Source: Candidatus Anaerobiospirillum pullicola (GTDB taxonomy: Bacteria > Pseudomonadota > Gammaproteobacteria > Enterobacterales > Succinivibrionaceae). Taken from it: a stretch of DNA of 39,856 bases. Numbering within the stretch: position 1 is the first letter of the stretch; every line of letters begins with the position of its first letter. The DNA is taken from NCBI GenBank assembly GCA_018884035.1, contig JAHLFE010000063.1, positions 1-39,856 on the forward strand, read 5' to 3'. The position numbers were made by a program, and so were the translations under genes. This document shows positions 26,401-35,200 of this stretch, in pieces. The notes beneath the pieces are model-generated. The model saw only the letters and a program-made list of their open reading frames with translations, did no database searches and was not told the origin of the DNA.

Positions 26401-27285
26401 AAGCTTGTTTTGGGTCAGAGAGCTCACTTGTGACACAGGTACTGCGGTAAAACTCCGCATAGAGAAAACACAAGGTACCTGTAGGAAACGCACAGAGCTT
26501 AACTCATGCAAAGCAGCGGCAGTTACCCAAAAAGCAGATTGTAAGAGCTTGTCAGGTAGTGCGGCCGCCTCAACACGACAGCTGTCATCAATGGAGCGTA
26601 TCCATTCCCAGCTGTCCCAAATTTTGCGGTAGTACTTGTCAGCAAGCAGTACGTTATTAGGCGGTAAATTCGCCCAGCGTCGCATGGCTCGCACTTCATC
26701 AGAAGCTAACCATCGCGTGATTTGTGCAGCAACTTGCTCATAAAAATCATCAGCAGAGCCCAATGCGGCAGCTTTAGCCTCGTTAAGCTCATTAAGCCGC
26801 TCTAAGAACACCTTGAACAGACGGTTTTCAGCGGTATCAATAGTCCAGTTACGTACAGGGGCCAGCATCTGTCGTTTACCGCTGAGCTTCTCCTTAATGG
26901 TGCGCCCTTGCAGGCGACTTAACCAAATAATCGAAGCGCTATCAGTCTGGCTTACTTGCTCTACAGGCAAAAGTTCGTGCTCACGCACCAACTCTTCGCG
27001 CACACCACGTAGTAAGTGCTCTATAGCAGTCAGCGAGTACTGCACGATCCAGCTCAAATGATCCAGATGCTTTGGCTCTAACAGCCCCTTCAGCACATCG
27101 TCCAGAAAGTGTTCCAGATCGTTATAGCCGCCATCACCAGTGCGTGGATCAAAGATGCAGCTTTGCATAAACAAATCATCAAGCGCTAACAGCAGCAAAG
27201 CCTGACTATTACCTTGACGCAGGGCTTGACACCAATCAAGATACCCATCTATAACAAGAGCTTCATCAGGTGACGACTTGTCCAC
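23431..27285 (-). CDS. DUF2357 protein (McrC-like partner of the AAA+ ATPase) with cold-shock-like domain
   Basis: 1284 residues, GTG start at 27283-27285. GGGAGAG about 7 bases upstream lies in the last codons of the preceding gene, and the intergenic gap is 2 bases. The N-terminal ~240 residues fit the DUF2357 pattern (VRNWTIDTAENRLFKVFLER at 144-163, WIVQYSLTAIEHLLRG). DUF2357 proteins are usually encoded next to McrB-like ATPases and are thought to be their nuclease-like partners; I could not assign catalytic residues. Around residues 930-995 a cold-shock/OB-like segment (GEFGFLSLPDGKEVFFHPRE) suggests single-strand nucleic-acid binding. The rest is unassigned. It is the last gene of the cassette, presumably an effector of the restriction-like module. 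Confidence 0.7.
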   Translation of the reverse strand: MDKSSPDEALVIDGYLDWCQALRQGNSQALLLLALDDLFMQSCIFDPRTGDGGYNDLEHFLDDVLKGLLEPKHLDHLSWIVQYSLTAIEHLLRGVREELVREHELLPVEQVSQTDSASIIWLSRLQGRTIKEKLSGKRQMLAPVRNWTIDTAENRLFKVFLERLNELNEAKAAALGSADDFYEQVAAQITRWLASDEVRAMRRWANLPPNNVLLADKYYRKIWDSWEWIRSIDDSCRVEAAALPDKLLQSAFWVTAAALHELSSVRFLQVPCVFSMRSFTAVPVSQVSSLTQNKLYLAGFWENNRFALEYKHDEVVFTIPSLQCRVSGNASGLTLHYSQDESQHEHTVTIAAGESSILQLHKALSNILRSLPLSTVRAHTNKDVALDPDKTDSSARYGLIDLSQMRPHYALVDEEPRAEQQLPYRLLGQFCDSDKCGRVFLDCSLTEGLLLTEHNPVLSPYDLFSGEKTDHEMFAAAQLFFSKLHDEVRCTQACYYLVPDAADEIALSTVRRQLNLYFPNAQPLPRSIATVFALLKSCPDAFAGHNQVLVMCASLFGTQLVITPLLGTRETKIQTKLPQAGGMLWEHYPSNIYSPPELKQVYLSILPAGFNKQACKQMSFAFADIPALENVGVSFADTEQETGQKADLSFWLFEPQKVQELSSLLTSVQLKAQMFFADIQQQMQLKGDIPLFFISADSALQLQDEPELEVRNLGGFSPVTGGAQLIAWQQLPNSPDLWKDHLPELFMRASVNGITSYVPLVRSSKAVLPHFGECFVVTKVEFSLPQGKDLYQFPLTKSERGKPLRYQMQITSPAFPLNADVTCDLEVLYTYGAEQPYRLLVKPKSGHKAPFQQIEAQWVNAESIKRNSPVPQLPAALKWANLRRYPSNRGSSDVIAWMLREFGNVHNLCKKYLSVLDGTQQSDDIRLEVENFASNVSVVRKNGEFGFLSLPDGKEVFFHPREYYGHGSLWDQEVIYFTLTKTDNGYKACDISDTIGASWLEDRANKLQKSLRFPSIQIWRDGRSINDADAPQQLRDAVETFEQDLQVIERLGLLDSKLGQECSLCAARMHKDAVWFQALWQKLELISASTEKPDNLGFYVDMLGSAIGDLSLPVQQRIHDNLLMNISTWKINALAQAYWRCPDVVTKLTAEQVKTLGQAVYSTLNSMLHNDSTKPGYKTTRKIMRLCELLLALLRTRGSQDPQISQVLDANGDLAAKLIEAVDNLQQYYSQHPFPMNTFVRLNLDKPESWKNMPDLLYAVYMYLSGDDGADDIMITAIVDDVDE

Positions 27286-27287
27286 AA

Positions 27288-30080
27288 CTACTCTCCCAGA
27301 CTGGTTAAATCGACGCCGACATCCTCGCCGTTTTTCTCGAGGTAAGCAGCGCTATTCCACATAAACTGCCCATAGCCCAGCTCACATGCGGCAATGAAAT
27401 CATCCAAAATGCTGTACTTCTGCTCGGCCAGCTTACTGCCGATCACATCAAGGCACTGTTGCTTGGCGACACCACGGGTTTCAATACCGCGCATCTTAGG
27501 CATGATCTTAAGTACCAGCTGATCCTCAAAGGCAAGCTGCATGGCATGCTTGATTGCAGTTGGGCTGGCGTTAGTCTTTCTAAGATTGATGACTGCGGGA
27601 TAATTTGCCATATAAGCTTCGATAGATTGCCATACGCGATGGCCCAAGGCCCGTCCTGCTTTAGCCAAGGCCGCATTGATGTCTTCTACTAACTGCTTGA
27701 AAGGAGCAATCTCCTCGGTGCTGAAGGCGCTGTCATGTTGCTGCCAGTACCGTTGCCATACATTAAAAGGCAGCAGCTCATCAGGACGGCTTGGTAGCAA
27801 GCTCGTGCTAGAAATGCGGTTGAATTCTTTAGGGCGCGGGAAGTGCAGAATACAGCTGCGGTCAATGACCTTATCAGACAACGACTTGGTGGTTTCATCC
27901 TCGTTCATTGTGCCTACCCACAGGACATTTCGTCCTAACCGCAGTAGGTAAGGGGCAATCTTAGCGCCGATTTTTACCTCGATATTAGGTAAATTCGCTG
28001 CTCCAAGACCATGGCGCAGTTCCAGCTTGCTCAAGAACTCAGCAAAGTACAGCTCCACGTGCGCTAAATTCATTTCATCAAGCAGCACGATATTGACGGC
28101 ATCGCGCATGCCGTAAGGGTAGTTCTCGTCGGCATGATGCTGGCTTTGCGCCAGAAAGCGCAGCACAGGTTGCGCATCAAACACGTTATCAATAGAGTTG
28201 AAAAAGCCCAGCATCGACTCTTGGCTATCCCAATTTGGCTGCACCGAGAGCAGCATGAAGTTGATGCCGCCAAATACCGAATAGAGCTGTGGTAATTTGG
28301 ATTTGCCTGTACCACTTACACCTGCAAGCACTGTTAGCGGAGACCAGTCAGAGCATTTTAGTGAGGTGTGAAAAGCGTGCAGCAGGCGCGTTGGGAAGAT
28401 AAAACCCGACTCACGGCATCTCTGGGCAATCCAGCTCAGCCAACGTAGCTCATCGTCCGCATCATTGCCCCAATCTTGCCTAATCAATCTAGGCTCAGCG
28501 GTAATATAAGGGGTTTCCAAAGCGCTAATGCGCTCCGCTCTCCCAGAGGGATCGTTATACTGAGATTGCAAACGATCAATTTCTCCCTGCAGCATATTGT
28601 TATGAGCCGAGAGCAATTCCAACTGCTGCTGTGAGTACTCTAGCTCTTGGCGCAAATTGTCCTTTTCATAAGCTTCTGTTGCTCTGGTGGCGCAAATAGC
28701 GCTCATTTGCGTCATCTTATCGGCAAGCTCTTGATTGGAGGCAGTAAGCTGTTTTTCACGTGCAGCCAGCTCAGCATAGCGTTGTTCCAACTCACGTGGT
28801 GGTCTTTCAGTGAGCTCACGGCGTAAATCAGCAATACGCAGTTCTCGGTCTTTGAGCTCTTGTAATATTGCCTCAGGCGCTTTGCCGCCAAACTTCTGCT
28901 CAAGAAGTTTATAAGTGCCGATAACGGAGCTTAAGTGGGAGTTTTCCTGCTTTAGTTGCTCAATAAATTGCTGTAAGTCTTTTACCTTGCCTTGCATGAC
29001 CTGCATCTGCGCAGCACATTGCTCCGTTACCAGCTGCGGAATCTGCTCTTGGCTAGTCTTGAGAGCCTGTTGCTGCACCAGTAGTTGCTGCTTAAGGGCA
29101 TTAAGCTCAGCCTCTTTGTTCCCCAAATACTGCTCTTGTTGAGCAGCATTCTGCTCTCTTTGCGCTACAACTTGGATGCGAGCCCTCAAAGCATCGTCCA
29201 ACTGCTTTTCCTGAGTCGCCAGCAGATCCTTTTCTTGCGCACTGAATTTGGCAAGTAAGGAACTTCTGGCCTCCTCAAGCTCACGCTGGTACTGCTGCAG
29301 ACGCTCTTGAGAGGCCTGTTTTGCTGCAAGCTCTTCAGCTTGAATGTCATCTACCAGCTTAGATTGCTGCTGCTTTTTCAGCTCAGCAAACTGCTGCTGA
29401 AACTCATCCAAAGCTTGCTGCTTTTGCTCAGCAAAGGTCTTCTCTGTAATGAGCTGCAAATCTTTGGCTATCTGCAGTTGGGCCTGCTCCTCTTGCAGCT
29501 TTGTCTGATCAGAATGCAGCTGCTCTTGCTCTTTTTGCAGCTTTGCCTGATCAGCTTGCAATTGAGCTTGTTCCTTTTGCAGCTGAGCCAGCTTAGCTTG
29601 CTCCTCCTGCAGCTGAGTCTTAACAGCTAGCAGTTTAGCTTGTTCCTCTTGTAGCTTATTCTGGACATCCAGCAGCTGTGCTTGTTTTGCCTGTGCCGTC
29701 TTAGCGGCAAGCAGTTTAGCTTGCTTTGCCTGCTCTGTCTGAGCCACAGGCTGCTGAGCTTGTTTGTCCTGCTCCGTCTGAGCCGCCGACTGCTGACCCT
29801 GCTTTTCCTGTTCATCCTGAGCAGCAGGTTGTGGATTCTGCTTTGCCAGCTCTGTCTGAGCGGCAGTCTGCTGAGTCTGGTTTTCCTGTTCATCCTGAGG
29901 AGCAGGCAACTTCTCTTGCGCCTCTTGCGGCTGAGCATGCTGCGCTTGTAAGGACTGCTCCTTATGCTCAAGCTCATGGCGCTGCTCTTCCAATGAGCTT
30001 TTATCTGTTACAGAAGCCTCACTTGCCTGATCGGTTTCCATAGCCATTTTTCCAAAAATGCTACGCAGCATAATCATCAT
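27288..30080 (-). CDS. McrB-like AAA+ ATPase/GTPase with long Gln-rich coiled coil
   Basis: 930 residues. Residues ~20-470 are a Gln/Glu/Ala/Lys-rich coiled coil, including 13-14-residue tandem repeats (QSAAQTEQDKQAQ, QPVAQTEQAKQAK, LLAAKTAQAKQAQ). The C-terminal AAA+ module has Walker A GVSGTGKS (587-594), Walker B VNIVLLDEMN (662-671, Asp668/Glu669), and sensor region VLWVGTMNEDETT...DRS, the McrB-type pattern. The ATG at 30078-30080 overlaps the TGA of the preceding gene (ATGA); alternative ATGs lie 3 and 9 bases further in, and GGGAG lies just upstream. It likely forms an oligomeric motor driving or gating the DUF2357 protein encoded 2 bases downstream, with the coiled coil as a spacer, sensor or assembly arm. 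Whether it uses GTP or ATP cannot be read from sequence. Confidence 0.8.
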   Translation of the reverse strand: MMIMLRSIFGKMAMETDQASEASVTDKSSLEEQRHELEHKEQSLQAQHAQPQEAQEKLPAPQDEQENQTQQTAAQTELAKQNPQPAAQDEQEKQGQQSAAQTEQDKQAQQPVAQTEQAKQAKLLAAKTAQAKQAQLLDVQNKLQEEQAKLLAVKTQLQEEQAKLAQLQKEQAQLQADQAKLQKEQEQLHSDQTKLQEEQAQLQIAKDLQLITEKTFAEQKQQALDEFQQQFAELKKQQQSKLVDDIQAEELAAKQASQERLQQYQRELEEARSSLLAKFSAQEKDLLATQEKQLDDALRARIQVVAQREQNAAQQEQYLGNKEAELNALKQQLLVQQQALKTSQEQIPQLVTEQCAAQMQVMQGKVKDLQQFIEQLKQENSHLSSVIGTYKLLEQKFGGKAPEAILQELKDRELRIADLRRELTERPPRELEQRYAELAAREKQLTASNQELADKMTQMSAICATRATEAYEKDNLRQELEYSQQQLELLSAHNNMLQGEIDRLQSQYNDPSGRAERISALETPYITAEPRLIRQDWGNDADDELRWLSWIAQRCRESGFIFPTRLLHAFHTSLKCSDWSPLTVLAGVSGTGKSKLPQLYSVFGGINFMLLSVQPNWDSQESMLGFFNSIDNVFDAQPVLRFLAQSQHHADENYPYGMRDAVNIVLLDEMNLAHVELYFAEFLSKLELRHGLGAANLPNIEVKIGAKIAPYLLRLGRNVLWVGTMNEDETTKSLSDKVIDRSCILHFPRPKEFNRISSTSLLPSRPDELLPFNVWQRYWQQHDSAFSTEEIAPFKQLVEDINAALAKAGRALGHRVWQSIEAYMANYPAVINLRKTNASPTAIKHAMQLAFEDQLVLKIMPKMRGIETRGVAKQQCLDVIGSKLAEQKYSILDDFIAACELGYGQFMWNSAAYLEKNGEDVGVDLTSLGE
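29600..29900 (-). repeat. Degenerate 39-42-nt tandem repeats encoding Gln-rich coiled coil
   Basis: At least six consecutive units of 13-14 codons with the pattern xxAAQTEQxKQAQ, grading into LLAVKTQLQEEQAK-type units. Boundaries are approximate. Confidence 0.65.
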
Positions 30081-32290
30081 TCTCCCAACATTGCGGCACA
30101 GTCAGCATAAATTTCCTTACGCAGTTTTGCTGCCGCATCTGCTGCTACGACACCTTGCCCATGAGCACGCAGTTCAATAAGCTGTACCGCATTTTCAAGT
30201 AAATAAGGGCGATCGTGGGCCACAGAGGCTAAATGTTCCGGTTTTACGCTCTGTAGCCATAAAACCAATGCCGTACCCAAGGTCAGCTGCTTATTGCCTT
30301 TATACACTTTGCGGACAGCAGCTACTAAAGGCTGAGGTAACGCGGACTGCTCTAACTTAAGCCCTGCTTGCTGACACTTGGTGTAAAGGCTATCTACTGT
30401 TGCAGTAATGGCATCCTTTGCCTCTCTACTAAAATTGCCGTGTGGCGCAGTACTCGCTGTTGTTATAGTAGGCGGCAGTAAACTGGTAAAATCCTGCAAT
30501 AGTCTTTGATAAAAACCAGCCAAGGTAGTCAAACACTGTGTTGGCACTGAGGCTACGTTAGCAGCAGTAGTCTCGGCTGTAGCAGTCTCTGTCGTTGTCT
30601 CTTGAGGCAGAATACCTGCGCTCTGAAAGCCAAACTCTGCAAGCAGCAGCTCATGTAATGTCTTATCAGACAAACGGTTGCGCTTTGCCTGAGGAAAGAA
30701 CTCTAACAATGCCCGCTCCACCTCAAAACTGGATGGAGATCTAACAGCAGGAGTGATCGGCGAGGAGGTAGCTGACGCAGTATCCGTCTGCGTCACCACC
30801 TTTGCAGGTGTTGCTGGTGTTTGCTGACGCCATGCGTTAAGCCACATATGCAGTAAAGACGCAAAGCTTTCCATTTCTGCCAGATCTGTTTTGTCAGCAC
30901 TTTGTCCATGACTTATAGGATCACGCAAATCTTTAAGACGGCGTAAGGTCTCAAGGAAATCTGCATTTTGGGCCGCGACAACGCGCCATGCTGCGGCAGC
31001 AGGATTTTGCGTGCTGCACAGGTTTAGGGTCAACAGTGATCTTAAAGAGCCATTGCCAGCCTGAGCAGACGCAATCTCCTCAGGACTTACTGCGACAAAG
31101 GAAGCATTGCTCTTGTTCAGCTTTATGCCCATCTCTGTTAGCGCTTGCTGCTCGTAAGAGCTTATCTGTTGCGCATCCGTAGACACCAATAAGCGATCAA
31201 AGGTCGCCTCGCGGCTTTGTTGATAAATACGCCTCAGCATATACTCAAAAGCAGAATACACGGCGCTGATATAACCGCGATACAAGCTTTCCTCTTTTCG
31301 GGAATCGTGTTGCTGCTGCTGCGCAGTAAGCTGCCTATATTGGTCAAGCAGATCCTGAGCTCTATTTATTTCAGCATCCAATTCAACATAGCCGCTGAGC
31401 TTAAGCATTCGTGGAGAGTGAGTTTGTTGCTCACTTGGCACCTGCCGAGTGTAGGCCTTGTCCAAGGCCTTATCTAGGAGCTTTTCTTTTAAGGCATCAA
31501 AATCACTGTAAGACTGCAGGCTAAGTGTCAGCTCAGGCATTGCATCTGCGTAGCCAAAAGGATTTAACACTTGCACACTGCTATCGTCCTCTAAAACACA
31601 AACGCAGTGCAGATAAATAAGCTGAGCCTTTGGCTGAATCGCGATGCTTGCACTGTCTGTCAGGATAAAGCGTGGTAAATCGCGCTCAATTTTAGGCAGC
31701 AAAGGCGTAGAGCGATGCAAGGTCTCAAAGCGGCGTAATAGCTCCAGCACCTGACTGGTACTAAGCTGGGGTTGGGGTTGGGTTTGGGGTTGGGTTGGCT
31801 TTAACACCAAAGGAGCAGACAATTTATTTTTGGTATCGCCAATGTCCCCTAAGTAATAGATATTGTCTTGCCCCGCAGTCATCAAAAACTGAGGCTTAGT
31901 CACTGAGGCGAAAGGCAGCTGCTTCAGTCCCAGCATTTCGCTGTAAATAAAAGTAGAAGTTTCCTCGCCTTGCATTATGCCGTCCAAAAAGCGCTCTCCA
32001 TGCTTGGTTAAGGCATTCCCATCCAGCAGCTGCTTCTGTTCTAGGCGTAAGCAGATAAACTCAACCAAATCGCGCTCTAAACACAAAGTATCAGCTTGTG
32101 CTTGACGATCATCCATACCAGCTTCAAACAGACGGAGCACGGCTTTTTCAAAGAGGTTGACACTCTTTTGCTCACACTGCATTGCAACCGTATGCAACAG
32201 GCATGGCCACAAGACGTTGACAAAAGGTCTGTCGTTGGCTGCTTCACTGCAATCGGGAGTAAAGCTTTGTACGTTAAGTGGCTCTCTCAC
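30077..32290 (-). CDS. Cassette protein of unknown family: winged-helix-like N-terminus and HEPN-like R-x4-H motif
   Basis: 737 residues, GTG start at 32288-32290 overlapping the helicase TGA (GTGA), with GGAGG 9 bases upstream inside the helicase gene. I do not recognise the full-length family. Residues ~30-105 look like a winged helix (SVNLFEKAVLRLFEAG, LVEFICLRLEQKQLLD, ALTKHGERFLDG). A Pro-Gln run (TQPQTQPQPQ, ~166-175) links to a beta-rich middle. Residues ~336-490 are helical and contain SAVYSAFEYMLRRIY and later LKDLRDPISHGQ, where Arg456-x4-His461 fits the catalytic motif of HEPN ribonucleases. A second helical region follows after a Thr/Ala linker. Its position between helicase and ATPase suggests an adaptor or effector of the same system. 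Confidence 0.6.
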   Translation of the reverse strand: MREPLNVQSFTPDCSEAANDRPFVNVLWPCLLHTVAMQCEQKSVNLFEKAVLRLFEAGMDDRQAQADTLCLERDLVEFICLRLEQKQLLDGNALTKHGERFLDGIMQGEETSTFIYSEMLGLKQLPFASVTKPQFLMTAGQDNIYYLGDIGDTKNKLSAPLVLKPTQPQTQPQPQLSTSQVLELLRRFETLHRSTPLLPKIERDLPRFILTDSASIAIQPKAQLIYLHCVCVLEDDSSVQVLNPFGYADAMPELTLSLQSYSDFDALKEKLLDKALDKAYTRQVPSEQQTHSPRMLKLSGYVELDAEINRAQDLLDQYRQLTAQQQQHDSRKEESLYRGYISAVYSAFEYMLRRIYQQSREATFDRLLVSTDAQQISSYEQQALTEMGIKLNKSNASFVAVSPEEIASAQAGNGSLRSLLTLNLCSTQNPAAAAWRVVAAQNADFLETLRRLKDLRDPISHGQSADKTDLAEMESFASLLHMWLNAWRQQTPATPAKVVTQTDTASATSSPITPAVRSPSSFEVERALLEFFPQAKRNRLSDKTLHELLLAEFGFQSAGILPQETTTETATAETTAANVASVPTQCLTTLAGFYQRLLQDFTSLLPPTITTASTAPHGNFSREAKDAITATVDSLYTKCQQAGLKLEQSALPQPLVAAVRKVYKGNKQLTLGTALVLWLQSVKPEHLASVAHDRPYLLENAVQLIELRAHGQGVVAADAAAKLRKEIYADCAAMLGE
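31768..31794 (+). repeat. G-run repeat with G-quadruplex potential inside the coding region
   Basis: Five runs of 3-4 G separated by 2-3 T (GGGG TT GGGG TT GGG TTT GGGG TT GGG) on the plus strand, opposite the codons for Gln-Pro repeats in the minus-strand gene. Confidence 0.7.
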
Positions 32291-35200
32291 GATTCCAGAC
32301 CTCCGGCTAAGATTTTACCCTTGTGATAGCATAGCTGCAAAAAGTCATGCAACGCAGGTACTGCTTGGCGGGCAATATCACCAACAACCATTTGCATATC
32401 ACCTGTAACCACCAACAAACGCTTTTGGCGACTTAAGGCTACGCACAAGCGATTAGGCGAAGTCAAATGGCCGTAAATGCGACGCTGCAATTTTTCATCA
32501 TCCGTATCCGCCATGTGCTCGCGCCGCAAATCGCGGCAGCGCACCATGGACAGAAACACAACGTCAAATTCCATACCCTGAAAGGCATCTACGGTATTGA
32601 TACGCAGACGCTCTTCCTTGGTCTCTCCCTGATACTCAGGGTTAAGTTGCAACTCCCCATTATGGGGTAGTAGCAGACCTGCTTCCAGAGCTTCTCTTTG
32701 GATTAGCTGCATCTGCGCTTTGTAAAAGCTGATGACGCCAAAAGACAACTGCCGTCCTTCAGGTACGCTCATCCATAATTTCAACTGCTTGACAATAGCT
32801 TGAGCCTCGCTTAAGCGTTGCCGACTAGTGCCGCTGCGAGACTCTTGGCCTGCACTAAAAGGAACGTTCAGCCATAGCGCAGCTTTGCCATCCGTATCTG
32901 GCAGCTGATGGGCAAAACTTGCGGCAGGTAGCGGAGATTTCACTTGCCCCTCATAAAAAGAGCGGCTCACAAAATCACCTAATAACGGATGCATGCGATA
33001 CTGCGCATCCAGTGTCACGGTGCGCTCAATGCCGTCAGCAGCAGTGAGCTGTTGCAAGCGCTCAAATAGATAGGCAAACATGCTCTTTTTATAGACTGCA
33101 TCGAGCTTAGCTGCATCCACTCCTGCCGACGATTCCAGCTGCCTTGCTATTTCCTCATCAATGATGTGCGGCAGCTGCTTATGGTCGCCTACGAGAATAA
33201 TGCGCTTGCGGGCTTGAGCCATAGGGATTAACAGATCCATAGGGCTAGCACGAGCAGCTTCGTCTACAATCACCGTGTCATAACTCACTGCGCGTTCGGC
33301 ATTGTTACCAGAGTTAAGACGCCGCTTGGCCTTAGAGATATCTCGGCCTTCAGCTTGCTGTACTGTAGCGGCAAATACAGTATTGCACTCCTCTACAGCT
33401 GCCTGTACTCCCAGTGGGTTGTTTTCCACTGAGTAGAGAAAATCAGCTACGATTTGCTCGACGCTATCGCCTGAGCGATGGTTTTTCACACAAGTTTCCA
33501 CCGAAGCCATGAGAGACACAATATGAGCTTGTGGCTTCGGTGAGCTCTGCTCTGGCTCAGGTACTAACTGCGATAACAGCTTTTCCTTTAAGGCCTGCAT
33601 GGCAGCAAAATAAGAGCTATCCTTGCTCGTTGAGCAGTCAGTAAGTAACGCTTGGTCAGCGACGGTTAAGAAATCGCTTAAATACAAGGACGCTGCTGCC
33701 GCACTTTGTAAGCCGTCATCAGCATAGCTTTCGGGCGTAACGCGTAAGGCATAAACCAAAGGCAGCAGTTTTCCCTCACGTACCTTGGCCTGTAGCAATT
33801 TACGATGGGTCAGCTTGCTTAAACAGTCATTGAGCTCTGCTACAATTTGTTGGGAGATTGTACCGGTAGGTAAAGCTTGTACTGCCAGCAGCAACGCTTC
33901 TTCGCTTTGCATCGTAGGAAGCATCAGATAGGAGGCAAAGGCCTCATGCATTTTCCGTATTTCCAAGCTTGTCTGCAGCTGTGGATGCTTGGCTTTAATT
34001 TTCTCTGCTAAAGTAGCACGCCAGTGGCTGAGTGCAGATATGCTTTGAGACGAGCTCTGACCACGTCTACCGCCGAACTTAATGGCAGGCAGTGAGTTTA
34101 CACTTAGTCTGCTGACCACATTGTCGACAGCATCATGCTGAAAGGCCGACACCAAAATACTGCCACGTACTTTGGTGGGGTCTATCATCTCATTCAGTCG
34201 TTCAGTGATAGCGGCGATAACGGTGGTTTTACCTGTGCCAGGTGGGCCCTGGATCAGCGCTATATCTGGAGTATTAAGGGCAATCTCGATCGCCTTCTGC
34301 TGCATCAGCGTCGGATCATGCTTAAAAATTTTTTCCCGCACCAAAGGAGTAAGCGCAGGAACCCTGTCGCGATCGAAGCTATGAGCATGAGGTAGCTTAC
34401 CATTTTCCTCGATGATAAGACCTAACAACGGATTAGCGCTTTTACCGGCCTTAATCTGGCGTCGTGCTTTTAAACGCCGCTCCATCTGTGTCAGATCGCC
34501 ATCTGCTGCCAATACTAAGAAGCCTGACGACGGAGGATTCGTGGTGTTTAGATCAAATGCAACCTCAATTTGCTTGTCATAAATCCTCTTCACGGTACCA
34601 GAAAACTTAGCACTAGCACCACGAGGTTGTCCCCCACTAAGATGTTCCTCCGAAGCAGCACCCATCTGCTTCCGCTGTTGGAATTCGTGTTCCTGCTGTT
34701 CCCAATACTCTTCCCAGCTCAAATTAGGGTTCTGCAAGAACGCAGGCAAGGTCAACAGAGCAGTTACTTGATCTCCCTCTGCAAGATCCTTGGGGCAGTT
34801 TTGTTCTAAGACAAAGTTGCGGGTAAGACCGTTACCAATGCGTTTAGCTTCACGATATCTAATGGCTCCGATGAGACGGGCACGCTGCAAGAGTAAAGAG
34901 CCCTCTGCTGCGCTGTACTTGTCCCAAGCTGCAAGGTAACTGCCTTGCGCAGCGGTGAGCTTATCAAGCTGCAATGCGGCAAACGATCTGACATTTTCTT
35001 TATCAGACAGATCGATAAACTCAATCTCCGCCTCGCATAAGCGCACACCTCCCACATCAAGTGGTACAGCTGCACTTACCTTCTTGCCCTCTAACAATTT
35101 GCCATTAATGGTATTTTGTACCGTAACCGTGAGGCTATAGTGATTACCAACTAAGGTAAACACACTGCTATTGTGGTCGTCTTGGAGCAATAGCACGTAC

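Noticed and set aside
29627-29977. Long frames opposite and alongside the Gln-rich coiled coil
   Set aside because: They arise from the repetitive codon composition of the real gene and lack any independent start signal or domain.
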